This document shows positions 26,050-34,484 of a DNA stretch of 64,000 bases, one piece after another. The DNA is from Thermoplasmata archaeon (GTDB lineage: Archaea > Thermoplasmatota > Thermoplasmata > Methanomassiliicoccales > Methanomethylophilaceae). Each line of letters starts with the position of its first letter. Within the stretch, counting starts at the first letter, position 1. The translations under genes were made by a program, and so were the position numbers. The stretch covers positions 1-64,000 of the forward strand of contig SUSV01000004.1 of the NCBI GenBank assembly GCA_015063245.1, in the 5' to 3' direction. The notes beneath the pieces were generated by a model. It worked only from the letters and a program-made list of their open reading frames with translations, searched no databases and was not told the origin of the DNA.

Positions 26050-26579
26050 AGGACCTGAACATCCTGCTTGCCGGATTCGGAGGACAGGGAATCCTGTTCA
26101 CCGGAAAGGTGATCGCTTACGCCGGACTCATGGAGGGCTGCGAGGTATCCTGGCTTCCCTCATACGGGCCCGAGATGCGCGGAGGAACCGCGAACTGCAG
26201 CGTCTGCCTGTCGGATAACAAGATCGGATCCCCTCTTGTCACGAACCCCGATGTCCTCGTCGCTATGAACCTGCCCTCACTCGAGAAGTTCGAGAAGGAC
26301 GTCGTTCCCGGAGGAATCATCATCGTCGACAGCTCGATCATCGACAAGAAGGTCGAGAGGACCGATGTCAAGACGATCTACCTCCCTGCATCGGAGATCG
26401 CAGAGAGGAACGGAATCAAGGGTGCGGCCAACATGGTCATCCTCGGTAAGCTCTTCAAGGAGACAGGTTTCTGCACACCCGAGAACCTGGACAAGGGACT
26501 CCAGAAGACCATCCCCGCAAAGAAGATGGATCTACTGGACAAGAACAGGCTCTGTATCAGACTCGGAACAGAGAACTGA
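26046..26579 (+). CDS. 2-oxoacid:ferredoxin oxidoreductase, gamma subunit
   Basis: The 177-residue protein opens with LAGFGGQGILFTGKV (GGQG nucleotide motif) and has SYGPEMRGGTANCSV around residue 40, both family signatures. It overlaps the TPP subunit stop by ATGA and is followed by a strong terminator. Subunit order delta-alpha-beta-gamma matches archaeal VOR/KOR operons. Confidence 0.93.
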   Translation: MKDLNILLAGFGGQGILFTGKVIAYAGLMEGCEVSWLPSYGPEMRGGTANCSVCLSDNKIGSPLVTNPDVLVAMNLPSLEKFEKDVVPGGIIIVDSSIIDKKVERTDVKTIYLPASEIAERNGIKGAANMVILGKLFKETGFCTPENLDKGLQKTIPAKKMDLLDKNRLCIRLGTEN

Positions 26580-26589
26580 AAACTATAAA

Positions 26590-26608
26590 CCCGGCCTATC
26601 CGGCCGGG
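26590..26608 (+). terminator. Terminator of the 2-oxoacid oxidoreductase operon
   Basis: A 7-bp stem CCCGGCC / GGCCGGG is followed by GATTTATTTTTTG. It lies 10 nt after the gamma-subunit stop and is the most convincing terminator in this part of the window. Confidence 0.75.
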
Positions 26609-26637
26609 GATTTATTTTTTGATAATTAAGAACGGTT

Positions 26638-27432
26638 TCACTCGGAGATCGAAGTCATCTTGTGTGTCTCGAGATGCCTCTTCAGAGCATCGATGTAGAG
26701 CTCAGGGGCGATGGTGTGTCCCTCTCCGGGGAGCTCGATGTACCTGCAGTCAGGGATCGACTGTCCGATAGCCCTTCCCTTGATGGGCTCGACCATGATG
26801 TCCATTCCGCCGTGGACGACGAGACTGGGTGCCTTGATGTCCTTTGTCTTCTCGGTGGTGTCGAACTTGTCCATGGAGATCATCTGCTTGTAGACCTCCT
26901 TGGGGTCCTCGGGGTGTTTCGGAACGGGCATGATGATCCCCTTCTTCTCCAGAGCGGCGAACGTGGATTCGGGGAAGCAGAACGAGTTCAGAAGAAGGTT
27001 GACCTCGTCCATGGAGCACTTGCCTTCTACGGCTGCCTTGGTCATGAGGTACATGAAGTATGCGGACCTGTGGGGCCTGAACTGATAGGATGATACTAGT
27101 GTAAGAGTCTGGAGCCTCTGGGGGTACCTGATCGCCAGCGATTGCGCGATCTGCGATCCCATGGACCATCCTACGATGTGCGCCTTGTAGATGTGCAGAT
27201 AATCCATCAGATGGATTACATCGTCAGCCATGATGTCGATCTGGATGTCGCCCTTGTACTCGGTCTCTCCGACTCCGCGGTTATCGAGGGTTATGACCCT
27301 GTATCCCTTGAGGAGTGGGACCATCGTCTTCCAGAAACGGTGATTGGCTCCGATACCGGCGATGAGGATGACAGGTTCGCCTTCACCATCGTCCTCGTAG
27401 TACATCTTAACATCAGGCAGTTCCGCGAACAT
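26638..27432 (-). CDS. Alpha/beta hydrolase
   Basis: The 264-residue protein has a complete alpha/beta hydrolase triad: the nucleophile elbow GWSMGSQ near residue 90, an aspartate in HGGMDIMVEP and a histidine in PGEGHTIAPE. The oxyanion region GIGANHRFW precedes it. The family includes esterases, C-C hydrolases and lactonases; the substrate cannot be told from sequence. I chose the ATG at 27432 (MFAELPDVK), since the longer frame reads into a poor coding region. It is convergent with the oxidoreductase operon. Confidence 0.85.
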   Translation of the reverse strand: MFAELPDVKMYYEDDGEGEPVILIAGIGANHRFWKTMVPLLKGYRVITLDNRGVGETEYKGDIQIDIMADDVIHLMDYLHIYKAHIVGWSMGSQIAQSLAIRYPQRLQTLTLVSSYQFRPHRSAYFMYLMTKAAVEGKCSMDEVNLLLNSFCFPESTFAALEKKGIIMPVPKHPEDPKEVYKQMISMDKFDTTEKTKDIKAPSLVVHGGMDIMVEPIKGRAIGQSIPDCRYIELPGEGHTIAPELYIDALKRHLETHKMTSISE

Positions 27433-27466
27433 GCACACCCTATTTCCGCCATCACATAAAAAAACA

Positions 27467-27895
27467 TCACTGGATACTAAGCAAAACATAGAGCGAATCC
27501 CCGGTGGACAATCTGAACACGCGGGAGCTCTCCGACCGTGCGAATCCTATGTCCTCACCGACCTCCTCTGTATAGGTCCCGTCGGAATAGGCGAGATGGT
27601 ATCTGTGATGGCCGAACATCCCTGCCAGTATCCTGTCGAGATAATCCCTGACACCCGTATCGGCGACGAGGTCGTAGGCCATCAGGTCGGTGATGTAGAC
27701 AAGGGTGTCATCATCGATATCTGTAAGGTCAGACATCCTGACCTCTGTCATCGACAGCGCGGTGAGGAAATCATCCGGATCGTTCTCGCTGCCTGTGCCG
27801 TCATATGATATCATGGCCGTCACCGCTATGGCGACCATCATGATCGCAAGGAATGCGAACGCATCCGCGATTGCGGTCATCCCTGACCTGTTCAA
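27467..27895 (-). CDS. Pilin-like membrane-anchored protein (second)
   Basis: The 142-residue protein has a short basic N-terminus and one hydrophobic helix (about residues 9-29, rich in A, I, M and V) followed by an extracellular domain with no family I recognise. This is the architecture of minor pilins and TadE-like pseudopilins. Its TTG start overlaps the stop of the upstream pilin-like gene (TTGA); the ATG at 27880 is the alternative. I infer a component of the type IV pilus-like system encoded at 30345-33936. Confidence 0.68.
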   Translation of the reverse strand: MNRSGMTAIADAFAFLAIMMVAIAVTAMISYDGTGSENDPDDFLTALSMTEVRMSDLTDIDDDTLVYITDLMAYDLVADTGVRDYLDRILAGMFGHHRYHLAYSDGTYTEEVGEDIGFARSESSRVFRLSTGDSLYVLLSIQ

Positions 27896-28284
27896 CCGTA
27901 TGTGATCACCTTCAGGATGACAGGCACGGATCTGCCGTTATCGTAAGGGAGCACGCTCAGGTATGAGCGGGAACCGTTCTGTACCCCCTTGTCCCCGGCC
28001 ATGAACTCCTTCCCGCCGTCATCGAACAACGGGATGATGACGGTGACCGATATCCCGCGGATGTCGGAGGAGGCCATGTAATTGAGGAGATAGGATTCGG
28101 ATATGCTAATGCTCCCGCTGACATCGGTATCCAGGGAATCAGCATCGAAGTTCTCGAGGGTATCGTACGATTCGGCGGCGGTCGAGGCGGCGAACGCGAG
28201 GTACATCATGAGGACTATGGACACTGCGACCATGCAAACTATCGCCTCGTTGAATCCCATGTCCCCGCGATTATTGCGATGCAT
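27892..28284 (-). CDS. Type IV pilin-like protein (first)
   Basis: The 130-residue protein has a basic leader RNNRGDMG followed directly by a hydrophobic helix (FNEAIVCMVAVSIVL), which resembles an archaeal class III signal cut after the glycine, with a glutamate at position +3 of the mature part. The C-terminal domain is beta-rich. The start at 28284 lies 27 nt from a TATA-like CCTTTTTATCC, so the mRNA is probably leaderless. Just upstream of that TATA box is a 22-bp element shared exactly with the pilus ATPase operon. Confidence 0.72.
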   Translation of the reverse strand: MHRNNRGDMGFNEAIVCMVAVSIVLMMYLAFAASTAAESYDTLENFDADSLDTDVSGSISISESYLLNYMASSDIRGISVTVIIPLFDDGGKEFMAGDKGVQNGSRSYLSVLPYDNGRSVPVILKVITYG

Positions 28285-28305
28285 GCGGCATGTCTGCGCA
28301 GAAGC

Positions 28306-28340
28306 GGATAAAAAGGGAACTGTTGCAGTTCAATTGACTC
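28306..28340 (-). promoter_or_regulatory. Promoter and 22-bp operator-like element of the pilin operon
   Basis: Positions 28319-28340 carry a 22-bp element with core GTCAATTGAACTGCAACA on the minus strand, and a TATA box lies at 28306-28317. The element ends 35 nt from the pilin start codon and touches the stop codon of the U32 peptidase gene. An exact copy in the opposite orientation is at 30288-30309. Confidence 0.7.
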
Positions 28341-30242
28341 TCAGACCTTGCGTGCGTAGAGTCCCCTGGTGAAGTTGCCTCCGCACATCTCCCTGAGCCT
28401 GGCCTTCATCTTGTCGGTGGGGTTCCTGCAGACCTCTCCGACCGTCCTGACCAGCGATGAGGGCCTCTTCCTGAGGTCGAGTCCTATGGATGTCACTCCA
28501 GAGCCTGTGAGCTCGGGCACGAGATCGAGAAGGTTTATGTCGACCGAGTTCAGGATATGCGCGAATCCCCTGCTGTCCTTGTAGACCGGGAATGATGCGC
28601 CGGTCTCATCCTTGAGGGAGCCGCTCTCCATGCCGGGGTCGCGGGTGTACATGAGCTCGGTCCTTCCGAATGCCATGACCTCCGTCCTTCCGGAATAATA
28701 GGACATCAGATTCGATACCTCGTTGCGCGACAGCTCCACGGAGAGCGTGGTCTGGTATAGATTGAGCGGGAATGAGGAGTTGAACATGTTGAGGATGTTG
28801 CTCCCGTAGATCCTCGGGGCGCCCTTGCAGGCACGGTACTGTCCCGGGTTGTTGACCATGACAGGACGGTTCTTGAAGGAGAACTCGTCCATCGAATCGA
28901 ATCTCGGGAGGAGTGCCACGCACTCGACCCTGCCGTCGCAGACCTCCATGGCCTCGTCGATCTTGTCCATGTTGTCGTAGTAGATCCTGTCCGCATACGG
29001 GATAGCCGCCTCCAGGTTCTTGATGGAGCTGACGTAGAACGAGAACTCGGGCTCGACGCGCCTTATGGGCTGCTTCTCCAGCTTCACCTTGGCCGTCGGG
29101 CGCTCCGTCGCGCCTCTGAACCTGGGCGTGTTGCCCAGATCGTTCTTGATGACGTCGATGCGGGGATCGTAGGTACGGTAGATCTGATAATCCCCGTCGG
29201 GGATCTTGAACGGAATGTGTATCGGGTCGAGATCCATGATCTTGAATCCCCCGATCTTCTGGTCCCCCTGGTAGATGGAGATGCCGTCCTTCAGACCCAC
29301 TGGCTCATCGAATTCCGTGACTATCGTCTTGTCGCGTATCCTTACATCGGCGATGTAGAATCCCCTGTTGTCGGGGTAGAGCGACTGGACCGGTGAGACC
29401 ACGCCTTCCAGGTATCCGGGGCAGGTACCCCTGTTGAACACGGTCCTCAGAAGCTCGAGTGTGTCGTCCATCTCCTCACCGAATTCGCCCCTCTTCGCCA
29501 TGGAGTATGCCTTGGAAGCAAGGTATGTGTACGGAGGGGACCTCATGCGTCCCTCGATCTTGAGCGAGGTCACTCCCATGTCCTCAAGCTCCTTGAGATG
29601 GTCCATGCCATAGATGTCCGCGCAGCTCATGAAGTATCCTTCCCTGCCGTCCATCTCGTACTTCTTCCTGCAGGGCTGTGCGCATGATCCCCTGTTACCG
29701 CTGCGTCCTCCGATGAAGCTCGAAAGGAGGCATCCTCCGGACATGCAATAACATAGTGCACCCTGGATGAAGACCTCCGTCTCTATGGGGGATTCGGGTA
29801 CTATCTTGGAAAGCTCCTCGAGTGTGAGCTCCCTAGCCAGCACGACCCTGTCCAGACCGTTCTCGGCGCACCATTCGATGCCTTCCAGGGAATGGATCTG
29901 CATCTGCGTGGATGCATGCTTCGCGATGTCGACGTTGGTAAGATTCTTCAGCAATCCGAGATCCTGGATGATGATCGCATCCGCATCGATGTCCTTCAGG
30001 AACTTGACGAACGCCACCGCCTCCTCCATCTCGGAGTTCTTGATCAGGGTGTTGACGGTCACATGTACCTTGACACCGTGGTCGTGCGCGTATGCTATCG
30101 CTCCCTCGAGCTCACCGTCGCTGAAGTTGCCGGCGAATGCACGGGCTCCGAAGCTCTTTCCTGCCAGGTAAACTGCATCGCAGCCGCCCTTGACCGCGGC
30201 TATGAGACTGTCTGGTGAACCAGCGGGCGATAGTATTTCCAT
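28341..30242 (-). CDS. U32 family peptidase (RlhA/YhbU-like)
   Basis: The 633-residue protein starts with MEILSPAGSPDSLIAAVKGG and contains the full U32 signature ExFxxG(A)LCxxxxGxCxLS near residue 160 (EVFIQGALCYCMSGGCLLS), followed by GNRGSCAQPCRKKY. Family members include collagenase-like peptidases and RNA-modifying enzymes such as RlhA, so peptidase activity should not be assumed. It sits between two divergent pilus operons and is bracketed by the 22-bp inverted element copies. No metal or signal peptide motif is visible; it is probably cytoplasmic. Confidence 0.88.
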   Translation of the reverse strand: MEILSPAGSPDSLIAAVKGGCDAVYLAGKSFGARAFAGNFSDGELEGAIAYAHDHGVKVHVTVNTLIKNSEMEEAVAFVKFLKDIDADAIIIQDLGLLKNLTNVDIAKHASTQMQIHSLEGIEWCAENGLDRVVLARELTLEELSKIVPESPIETEVFIQGALCYCMSGGCLLSSFIGGRSGNRGSCAQPCRKKYEMDGREGYFMSCADIYGMDHLKELEDMGVTSLKIEGRMRSPPYTYLASKAYSMAKRGEFGEEMDDTLELLRTVFNRGTCPGYLEGVVSPVQSLYPDNRGFYIADVRIRDKTIVTEFDEPVGLKDGISIYQGDQKIGGFKIMDLDPIHIPFKIPDGDYQIYRTYDPRIDVIKNDLGNTPRFRGATERPTAKVKLEKQPIRRVEPEFSFYVSSIKNLEAAIPYADRIYYDNMDKIDEAMEVCDGRVECVALLPRFDSMDEFSFKNRPVMVNNPGQYRACKGAPRIYGSNILNMFNSSFPLNLYQTTLSVELSRNEVSNLMSYYSGRTEVMAFGRTELMYTRDPGMESGSLKDETGASFPVYKDSRGFAHILNSVDINLLDLVPELTGSGVTSIGLDLRKRPSSLVRTVGEVCRNPTDKMKARLREMCGGNFTRGLYARKV

Positions 30243-30287
30243 GCCACTGCTATCTGGATAGGAGATAAAGTGTTTTGCCCGGCGAGG

Positions 30288-30323
30288 GAGTCAATTGAAC
30301 TGCAACAGTCTCCTTTATTAAAC
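30288..30323 (+). promoter_or_regulatory. Promoter and 22-bp operator-like element of the pilus ATPase operon
   Basis: The element occupies 30288-30309 and is identical over 22 bp to the reverse complement of 28319-28340. A TATA-like CCTTTATTAAAC follows at 30312-30323, 28 nt before the ATG at 30345. The element-to-start distance (36 nt) nearly equals that of the pilin operon (35 nt). Confidence 0.7.
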
Positions 30324-30344
30324 CCACAAAGAGCAATGTGAACC

Positions 30345-30857
30345 ATGGTGCAGAAACTCAAGGAACTGTTGGAGAATCTGATTGGAAAGGAGAGCGGACG
30401 TCCGACATCGGAGAACGGAGACACTTTGGTGATTGAATGCGAAGGATGCAGGTACAATCCCGAACCATGTTCGAAGGAGTGCCTGTCTTGCATTGTGGAT
30501 GAGATGTCCCAAACCTCAGGGAAGACGCGGACCATCCTGAGAAAGGGAAAGGACGTCGAGATTTCCGGGAGATCGATGAATGCGATAAGGTCGATATCAT
30601 TGCTCAAAAGATGGTCGGTGCCCGTCGTGCAGGAGCAACTGAGATGCCGCAGATGCTCACGCTCAAGGAGATCCGTGATGGACAATCTTTGGAAAGGCTT
30701 CCCGGAACTTGATTTCGATTCCGCATACGCGGATCTGGACCCCGACGGGACGGATGAGAGATGCTCCAAATGCATAAGATCGTCACTGAAGGCGGTGGAA
30801 CAGCTGGAATGCGATATCGAGAGGATAAGATCGGATATCCTGGAGGGATGCGTCTGA
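30345..30857 (+). CDS. Cysteine-rich protein at the head of the pilus operon
   Basis: I do not recognise this 170-residue protein. It has three cysteine clusters: CEGCRYNPEPCSKECLSC near residue 34, CRRCSRS near 101, and CSKC near 139, which suggests zinc or iron-sulphur binding. The rest is charged and helical, and there is no membrane segment. It is the first gene of the operon with the secretion ATPase, whose start it overlaps, so it may be a regulator or assembly factor of the pilus system. Confidence 0.68.
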   Translation: MVQKLKELLENLIGKESGRPTSENGDTLVIECEGCRYNPEPCSKECLSCIVDEMSQTSGKTRTILRKGKDVEISGRSMNAIRSISLLKRWSVPVVQEQLRCRRCSRSRRSVMDNLWKGFPELDFDSAYADLDPDGTDERCSKCIRSSLKAVEQLECDIERIRSDILEGCV

Positions 30858-32569
30858 GCAAGACGGCATCGTTCATAATCGACGGGACCAACGCTGTGCC
30901 AATCGAGCTCGAAGAGGGGACGGACGACAACAGCCTGTTCGGTTCCCTCCAGCGTAACCTCGTTAAAGATATCAGGAAGAAGCCTTCGTATACCGATTGC
31001 TGGGTCATCGATTCCGATGATGGTGAGACGATCGCATCTTACAGGATCAGAGAGGGTCTTGTGAAGGTTAGCCTGCAGGATGACGGCGAGACAGAATACA
31101 TCATATCTCCGACAGAATACTGCTATCCCGACGACCTCAACAGCATCATATGCAAGCTCATAGAGGACTTGCGTCAGGAATACCGTTCCTATGGTGGCCG
31201 CCTCGACAGGGATTCCGTCCTCGGGATGGCTAGAGGGCTCGCGGTCGAATATATCGACACCATTTCCCGCAGCTATCCGGATTCGGATTCAGAGGCCATA
31301 CTCGACGACATATGCAGCATCGTGTACAGATATTCCGTCGGAGCAGGTATTTTCGAGATACTGCTCAGAGACCCTCATATCGAGGATGTCTATGTCGATG
31401 CCCCGGGGAATCTGAACAGGATCTATGTGACCCTGAACGGCATCAAGGGGATCAACTCCCATATGAGATGCAGGACCAACCTCATGGTGGAATCGAAAGA
31501 GATATCGAACCTGGTGAACATCCTTAAGAGGGAGAGCGGACTGAGATTCTGCCAATCCAATCCGGTGCTGGAGACCGATTTCCCTGAATTCGATGCAAGA
31601 GCAACGGTCATCGGCTACCCAATGAGCCCACTTGGCGATGCGGTGGCCATAAGGAGGCATTCGAACAGGCCTTGGACGCTCAGCAGGCTGATATTCAACG
31701 GGACTATCGACCCCAGATCCGCAGGCATCCTCTCGTTCCTGATGGACAACAGATGCACGTTCCTAATATGCGGGGCCAGAGGTGCCGGCAAGAGCTCCCT
31801 TCTCTCCGCATTGATGTTCGAGTTCTCGAAAGAACAGAGGATAATCACCATAGAGGACACCATTGAGCTTCCCTGCGAACAGATGAGGAGGATGGGATAC
31901 AAGGTACAGTCGATACTCGTCGATGACAGGATGAAAGGCGATCAGCAGAGCAGGTCCGATGATGCATTGAGGGTATCTTTGAGGATGGGCGAATCCGCAC
32001 TGGTCCTTGGAGAGGTACGCGGAGAGGAGGCCAAGACCCTCTATCAGAGCATGAGGGCCGGGAGAGCAGGCAGTTCTATCCTCGGCACCATCCACGGGGA
32101 TTCTGCCGAATCGGTATATCAGAGGGTCGTGTCGGACCTCGGAGTGAGTCCCGAGGCGTTCATGGCGACGGACATCATCATCACCCTCGGTACGGTCAAG
32201 GACAGACGCAACGGGCGTTTGATAAGGAGGATGAACGAACTATTCGCTACCGGAGAGAGACCCGGCGAGTTCAGCGACATATCCGTAATCGACGGATTGA
32301 TGAGAGCGCCTTTGATGGACAGGATACTGAAGACATCCCAGATGGGCAGAAGGGATGTTGCGAAGGACATCACTGCGAGGGCATTGATGAGGTCGATGCT
32401 GGCCGAGGCAGGGAATGAGGATGAGAGGTTCCTCGGGCCCGAGTGGATAGCTATCGCAAATGATGTACTCTCGAGATGCGACAGGAAAATGACTGCGGAT
32501 GAGATTGCCAGGACTTTGCGCGGATTGATGGATTCAGGAGGCGGCAGGAAATGGATGCGCGCAGACTGA
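30848..32569 (+). CDS. Type II/IV secretion (pilus) ATPase, TadA/FlaI-like
   Basis: The 573-residue protein has Walker A GARGAGKSSLL near residue 310, an Asp-box-like TIEDTIELP, Walker B-like LVLGEVRGEEA and a His box GTIHGDSAESVYQRV. These are the markers of PilB/TadA/FlaI ATPases that power pilin export. The archaeal IVYVDAPGN-like region (DVYVDAPGNLNRIYV) is in the N-terminal half. The start could be the ATG at 30848 or, 13 codons earlier, 30809; neither has ideal spacing to a ribosome site. It overlaps the downstream membrane gene by 19 nt. Confidence 0.88.
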   Translation: MRLSKTASFIIDGTNAVPIELEEGTDDNSLFGSLQRNLVKDIRKKPSYTDCWVIDSDDGETIASYRIREGLVKVSLQDDGETEYIISPTEYCYPDDLNSIICKLIEDLRQEYRSYGGRLDRDSVLGMARGLAVEYIDTISRSYPDSDSEAILDDICSIVYRYSVGAGIFEILLRDPHIEDVYVDAPGNLNRIYVTLNGIKGINSHMRCRTNLMVESKEISNLVNILKRESGLRFCQSNPVLETDFPEFDARATVIGYPMSPLGDAVAIRRHSNRPWTLSRLIFNGTIDPRSAGILSFLMDNRCTFLICGARGAGKSSLLSALMFEFSKEQRIITIEDTIELPCEQMRRMGYKVQSILVDDRMKGDQQSRSDDALRVSLRMGESALVLGEVRGEEAKTLYQSMRAGRAGSSILGTIHGDSAESVYQRVVSDLGVSPEAFMATDIIITLGTVKDRRNGRLIRRMNELFATGERPGEFSDISVIDGLMRAPLMDRILKTSQMGRRDVAKDITARALMRSMLAEAGNEDERFLGPEWIAIANDVLSRCDRKMTADEIARTLRGLMDSGGGRKWMRAD

Positions 32570-33936
32570 CGAAGGAATGCCCGTCTGTCGTCGGGATGAT
32601 CGCCTCCACACTTCAGGCGGGAGGCTCCATCGATACCGCCATCAGGACAGTCTCGGAACAGGGGCCTAGGAACTCATCAGAGCTGTTCAGAGAAGCGGTG
32701 ATGGCGGCCGACACCAAAGGTTCTGAATCCCTTGTAACGGCTTTGAATTCGCTGCTCGAGAACCTGCATTCCAGCCTCTCAGGGTACAGACGTGCAATCA
32801 TGATGACTATATCCGCATCCGAATCTTCGGATGAAAGCTCCCGCGATGCTATGCTGAAGGATGCGTCCGACATGGCGCTGGAATCTGTTAAGGAACTCGG
32901 AGAGTCATACAGCGCGTCGCTGACGATGCCCTGCATGATGGTGTTCGGACTCGGGATAATGGTGCCTGTCATCATGATGAGCATCCTTCCCATGCTCAGC
33001 GTGGGGGGCATGTTCGGTGCCAAGATGCTGGATCAGAAAACCGTGGTCCTGATGACTCTGGTAGTGATTCCAACCGTGATTCTGGCTGTGACCATCCTGG
33101 TTAGGGACAAGAATCCGTTTGTCTCGGATGAACATGATTCTGAAGTCTTGAAACTTGCCTTGCCCCTGTTATCCGTCATCCCCATCATGATCTCGCTCCT
33201 CTATATCGGGACTGAACCTTCGAGAGCCGTCCTGCTCTCCTTCATCCCTGCCTGCATCCTTACGGCGCTGCTCATGATCGATGTTATTCAATTCGAAAGG
33301 GGACGCTGCAGACGGGAGAACTCGCTGATGAATGTCATATTCGACCTAGGCAACAGGATGGTTTCGGGGGTGAATTTCGAAAGAGCCAGCATCGATTCCA
33401 TAAGATCGTCCGAGGAGTGTTTGGACATCTCCGATACGCTCGAGAGGGAATATGCGATGTGCAGAGGGGATGAGCTGTCCGCCATATCCAACACCATAGG
33501 CCCTGTCTCGAAAGAGGTATCCATGGCCATGAGCAACATCTATGTCTGCTCCACCAAGGATGCGGATGATGCCGGTCGCATGGCGCTGACGATGGGAAGG
33601 CAGTTCCAGAGTGTAACCATTGCGAAGAAAGGTATGGAGACCAGACTGAAGTCCATGACTGATATGATGATGGGCACCGCGATGTTCTTCGCCCCACTGG
33701 TTCTCGGATTGAGCATATCGATGCTGGAACCGTTGTCAAGAATAGGCGGGACCATCTCTCTGGATTATACGAGCCTCATCCTCAGCATCTATCTGATTGA
33801 GCTCTCAGCTCTCATATCGATATTGATGACCTGCTTAGGGAGCGGCGATAGAATGTACAAGACGGTGTGGAGATTCTGCCTTATCTGCCCTGTCTCGCTG
33901 ATAGTGTTCACGTTATGCTGCAATCTGTCCCTGTAA
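32551..33936 (+). CDS. Pilus assembly membrane protein, TadC/FlaJ-like
   Basis: The 461-residue protein has two T2SF-type cytoplasmic helical regions, each followed by membrane segments. The first (residues 10-120, GMIASTLQAGGSIDTAIRTV) resembles the GspF/TadC domain and is followed by helices near 125-150, 165-185 and 205-250. A second region at about 255-370 is followed by helices near 372-392, 405-430 and 440-460. With the ATPase gene 5' to it this is the platform protein of a type IV pilus-like machine. It uses one of the few TAA stops in the window. Confidence 0.82.
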   Translation: MDARRLTKECPSVVGMIASTLQAGGSIDTAIRTVSEQGPRNSSELFREAVMAADTKGSESLVTALNSLLENLHSSLSGYRRAIMMTISASESSDESSRDAMLKDASDMALESVKELGESYSASLTMPCMMVFGLGIMVPVIMMSILPMLSVGGMFGAKMLDQKTVVLMTLVVIPTVILAVTILVRDKNPFVSDEHDSEVLKLALPLLSVIPIMISLLYIGTEPSRAVLLSFIPACILTALLMIDVIQFERGRCRRENSLMNVIFDLGNRMVSGVNFERASIDSIRSSEECLDISDTLEREYAMCRGDELSAISNTIGPVSKEVSMAMSNIYVCSTKDADDAGRMALTMGRQFQSVTIAKKGMETRLKSMTDMMMGTAMFFAPLVLGLSISMLEPLSRIGGTISLDYTSLILSIYLIELSALISILMTCLGSGDRMYKTVWRFCLICPVSLIVFTLCCNLSL

Positions 33937-33966
33937 ATCTATATCTGTTGCATCCGATAGGTTCCC

Positions 33967-34476
33967 ATGGACCCGAATAAGGTCATGATGTGGATCGGAG
34001 CGGTCATGCTCATCATCCTAGCCTTGATTCTCATCACCCCTTTCTGCTATGAACCGGGCACCTTCATCGGATTGGACGGCAGGGCATCGACAATCGACCG
34101 CGATTGGTCCGGATATGGCGCAGGAGGCATCATCTATTCGTTAGGGGACCTGGTCTGCCATCAGGAGGAATCCAGGACGCTGATCCTCAACGGCAATGAG
34201 ATGGCCATCTGCATAAGGGATCTGGCTATGCTGATCGGATTCGTGGCCGGATGCGCGATTTCACTCCTAACCGGAGAGAGGTTCCTTGACAGAAAGGCAC
34301 TGATCGCAGCCCTCATCATGTTCGCCCTGACGCCTTTGGAATGGGTAGCCGAACAGATAACCGACCTCGATTCATCCGCTCTGCGCCTGGTGCTCGGGAT
34401 AGTATCCGGAATCGGTATCGCGGTATTATTGAGGACATTCTTGAGAAAGATGGGGCCGGAGCCCCTTGAAGTTTGA
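33967..34476 (+). CDS. DUF2085 membrane protein
   Basis: The 169-residue protein has four hydrophobic segments and the DUF2085 signature LVCHQEESRTLILNGNEMAIC-IRD, where the usual motif is CHQ...RSF..NG....C.RD. Family function is unknown. It starts 30 nt after the pilus platform gene and may be co-transcribed. Its 3' end is convergent with nrdJ, 8 nt away. Confidence 0.78.
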   Translation: MDPNKVMMWIGAVMLIILALILITPFCYEPGTFIGLDGRASTIDRDWSGYGAGGIIYSLGDLVCHQEESRTLILNGNEMAICIRDLAMLIGFVAGCAISLLTGERFLDRKALIAALIMFALTPLEWVAEQITDLDSSALRLVLGIVSGIGIAVLLRTFLRKMGPEPLEV

Positions 34477-34484
34477 TCGCGCGA

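Noticed and set aside
28319..30309. Insertion-sequence interpretation of the inverted repeats
   Set aside because: The enclosed U32 gene is not a transposase, no target duplication is visible, and each repeat has the same geometry to a promoter, so a regulatory element explains it better.
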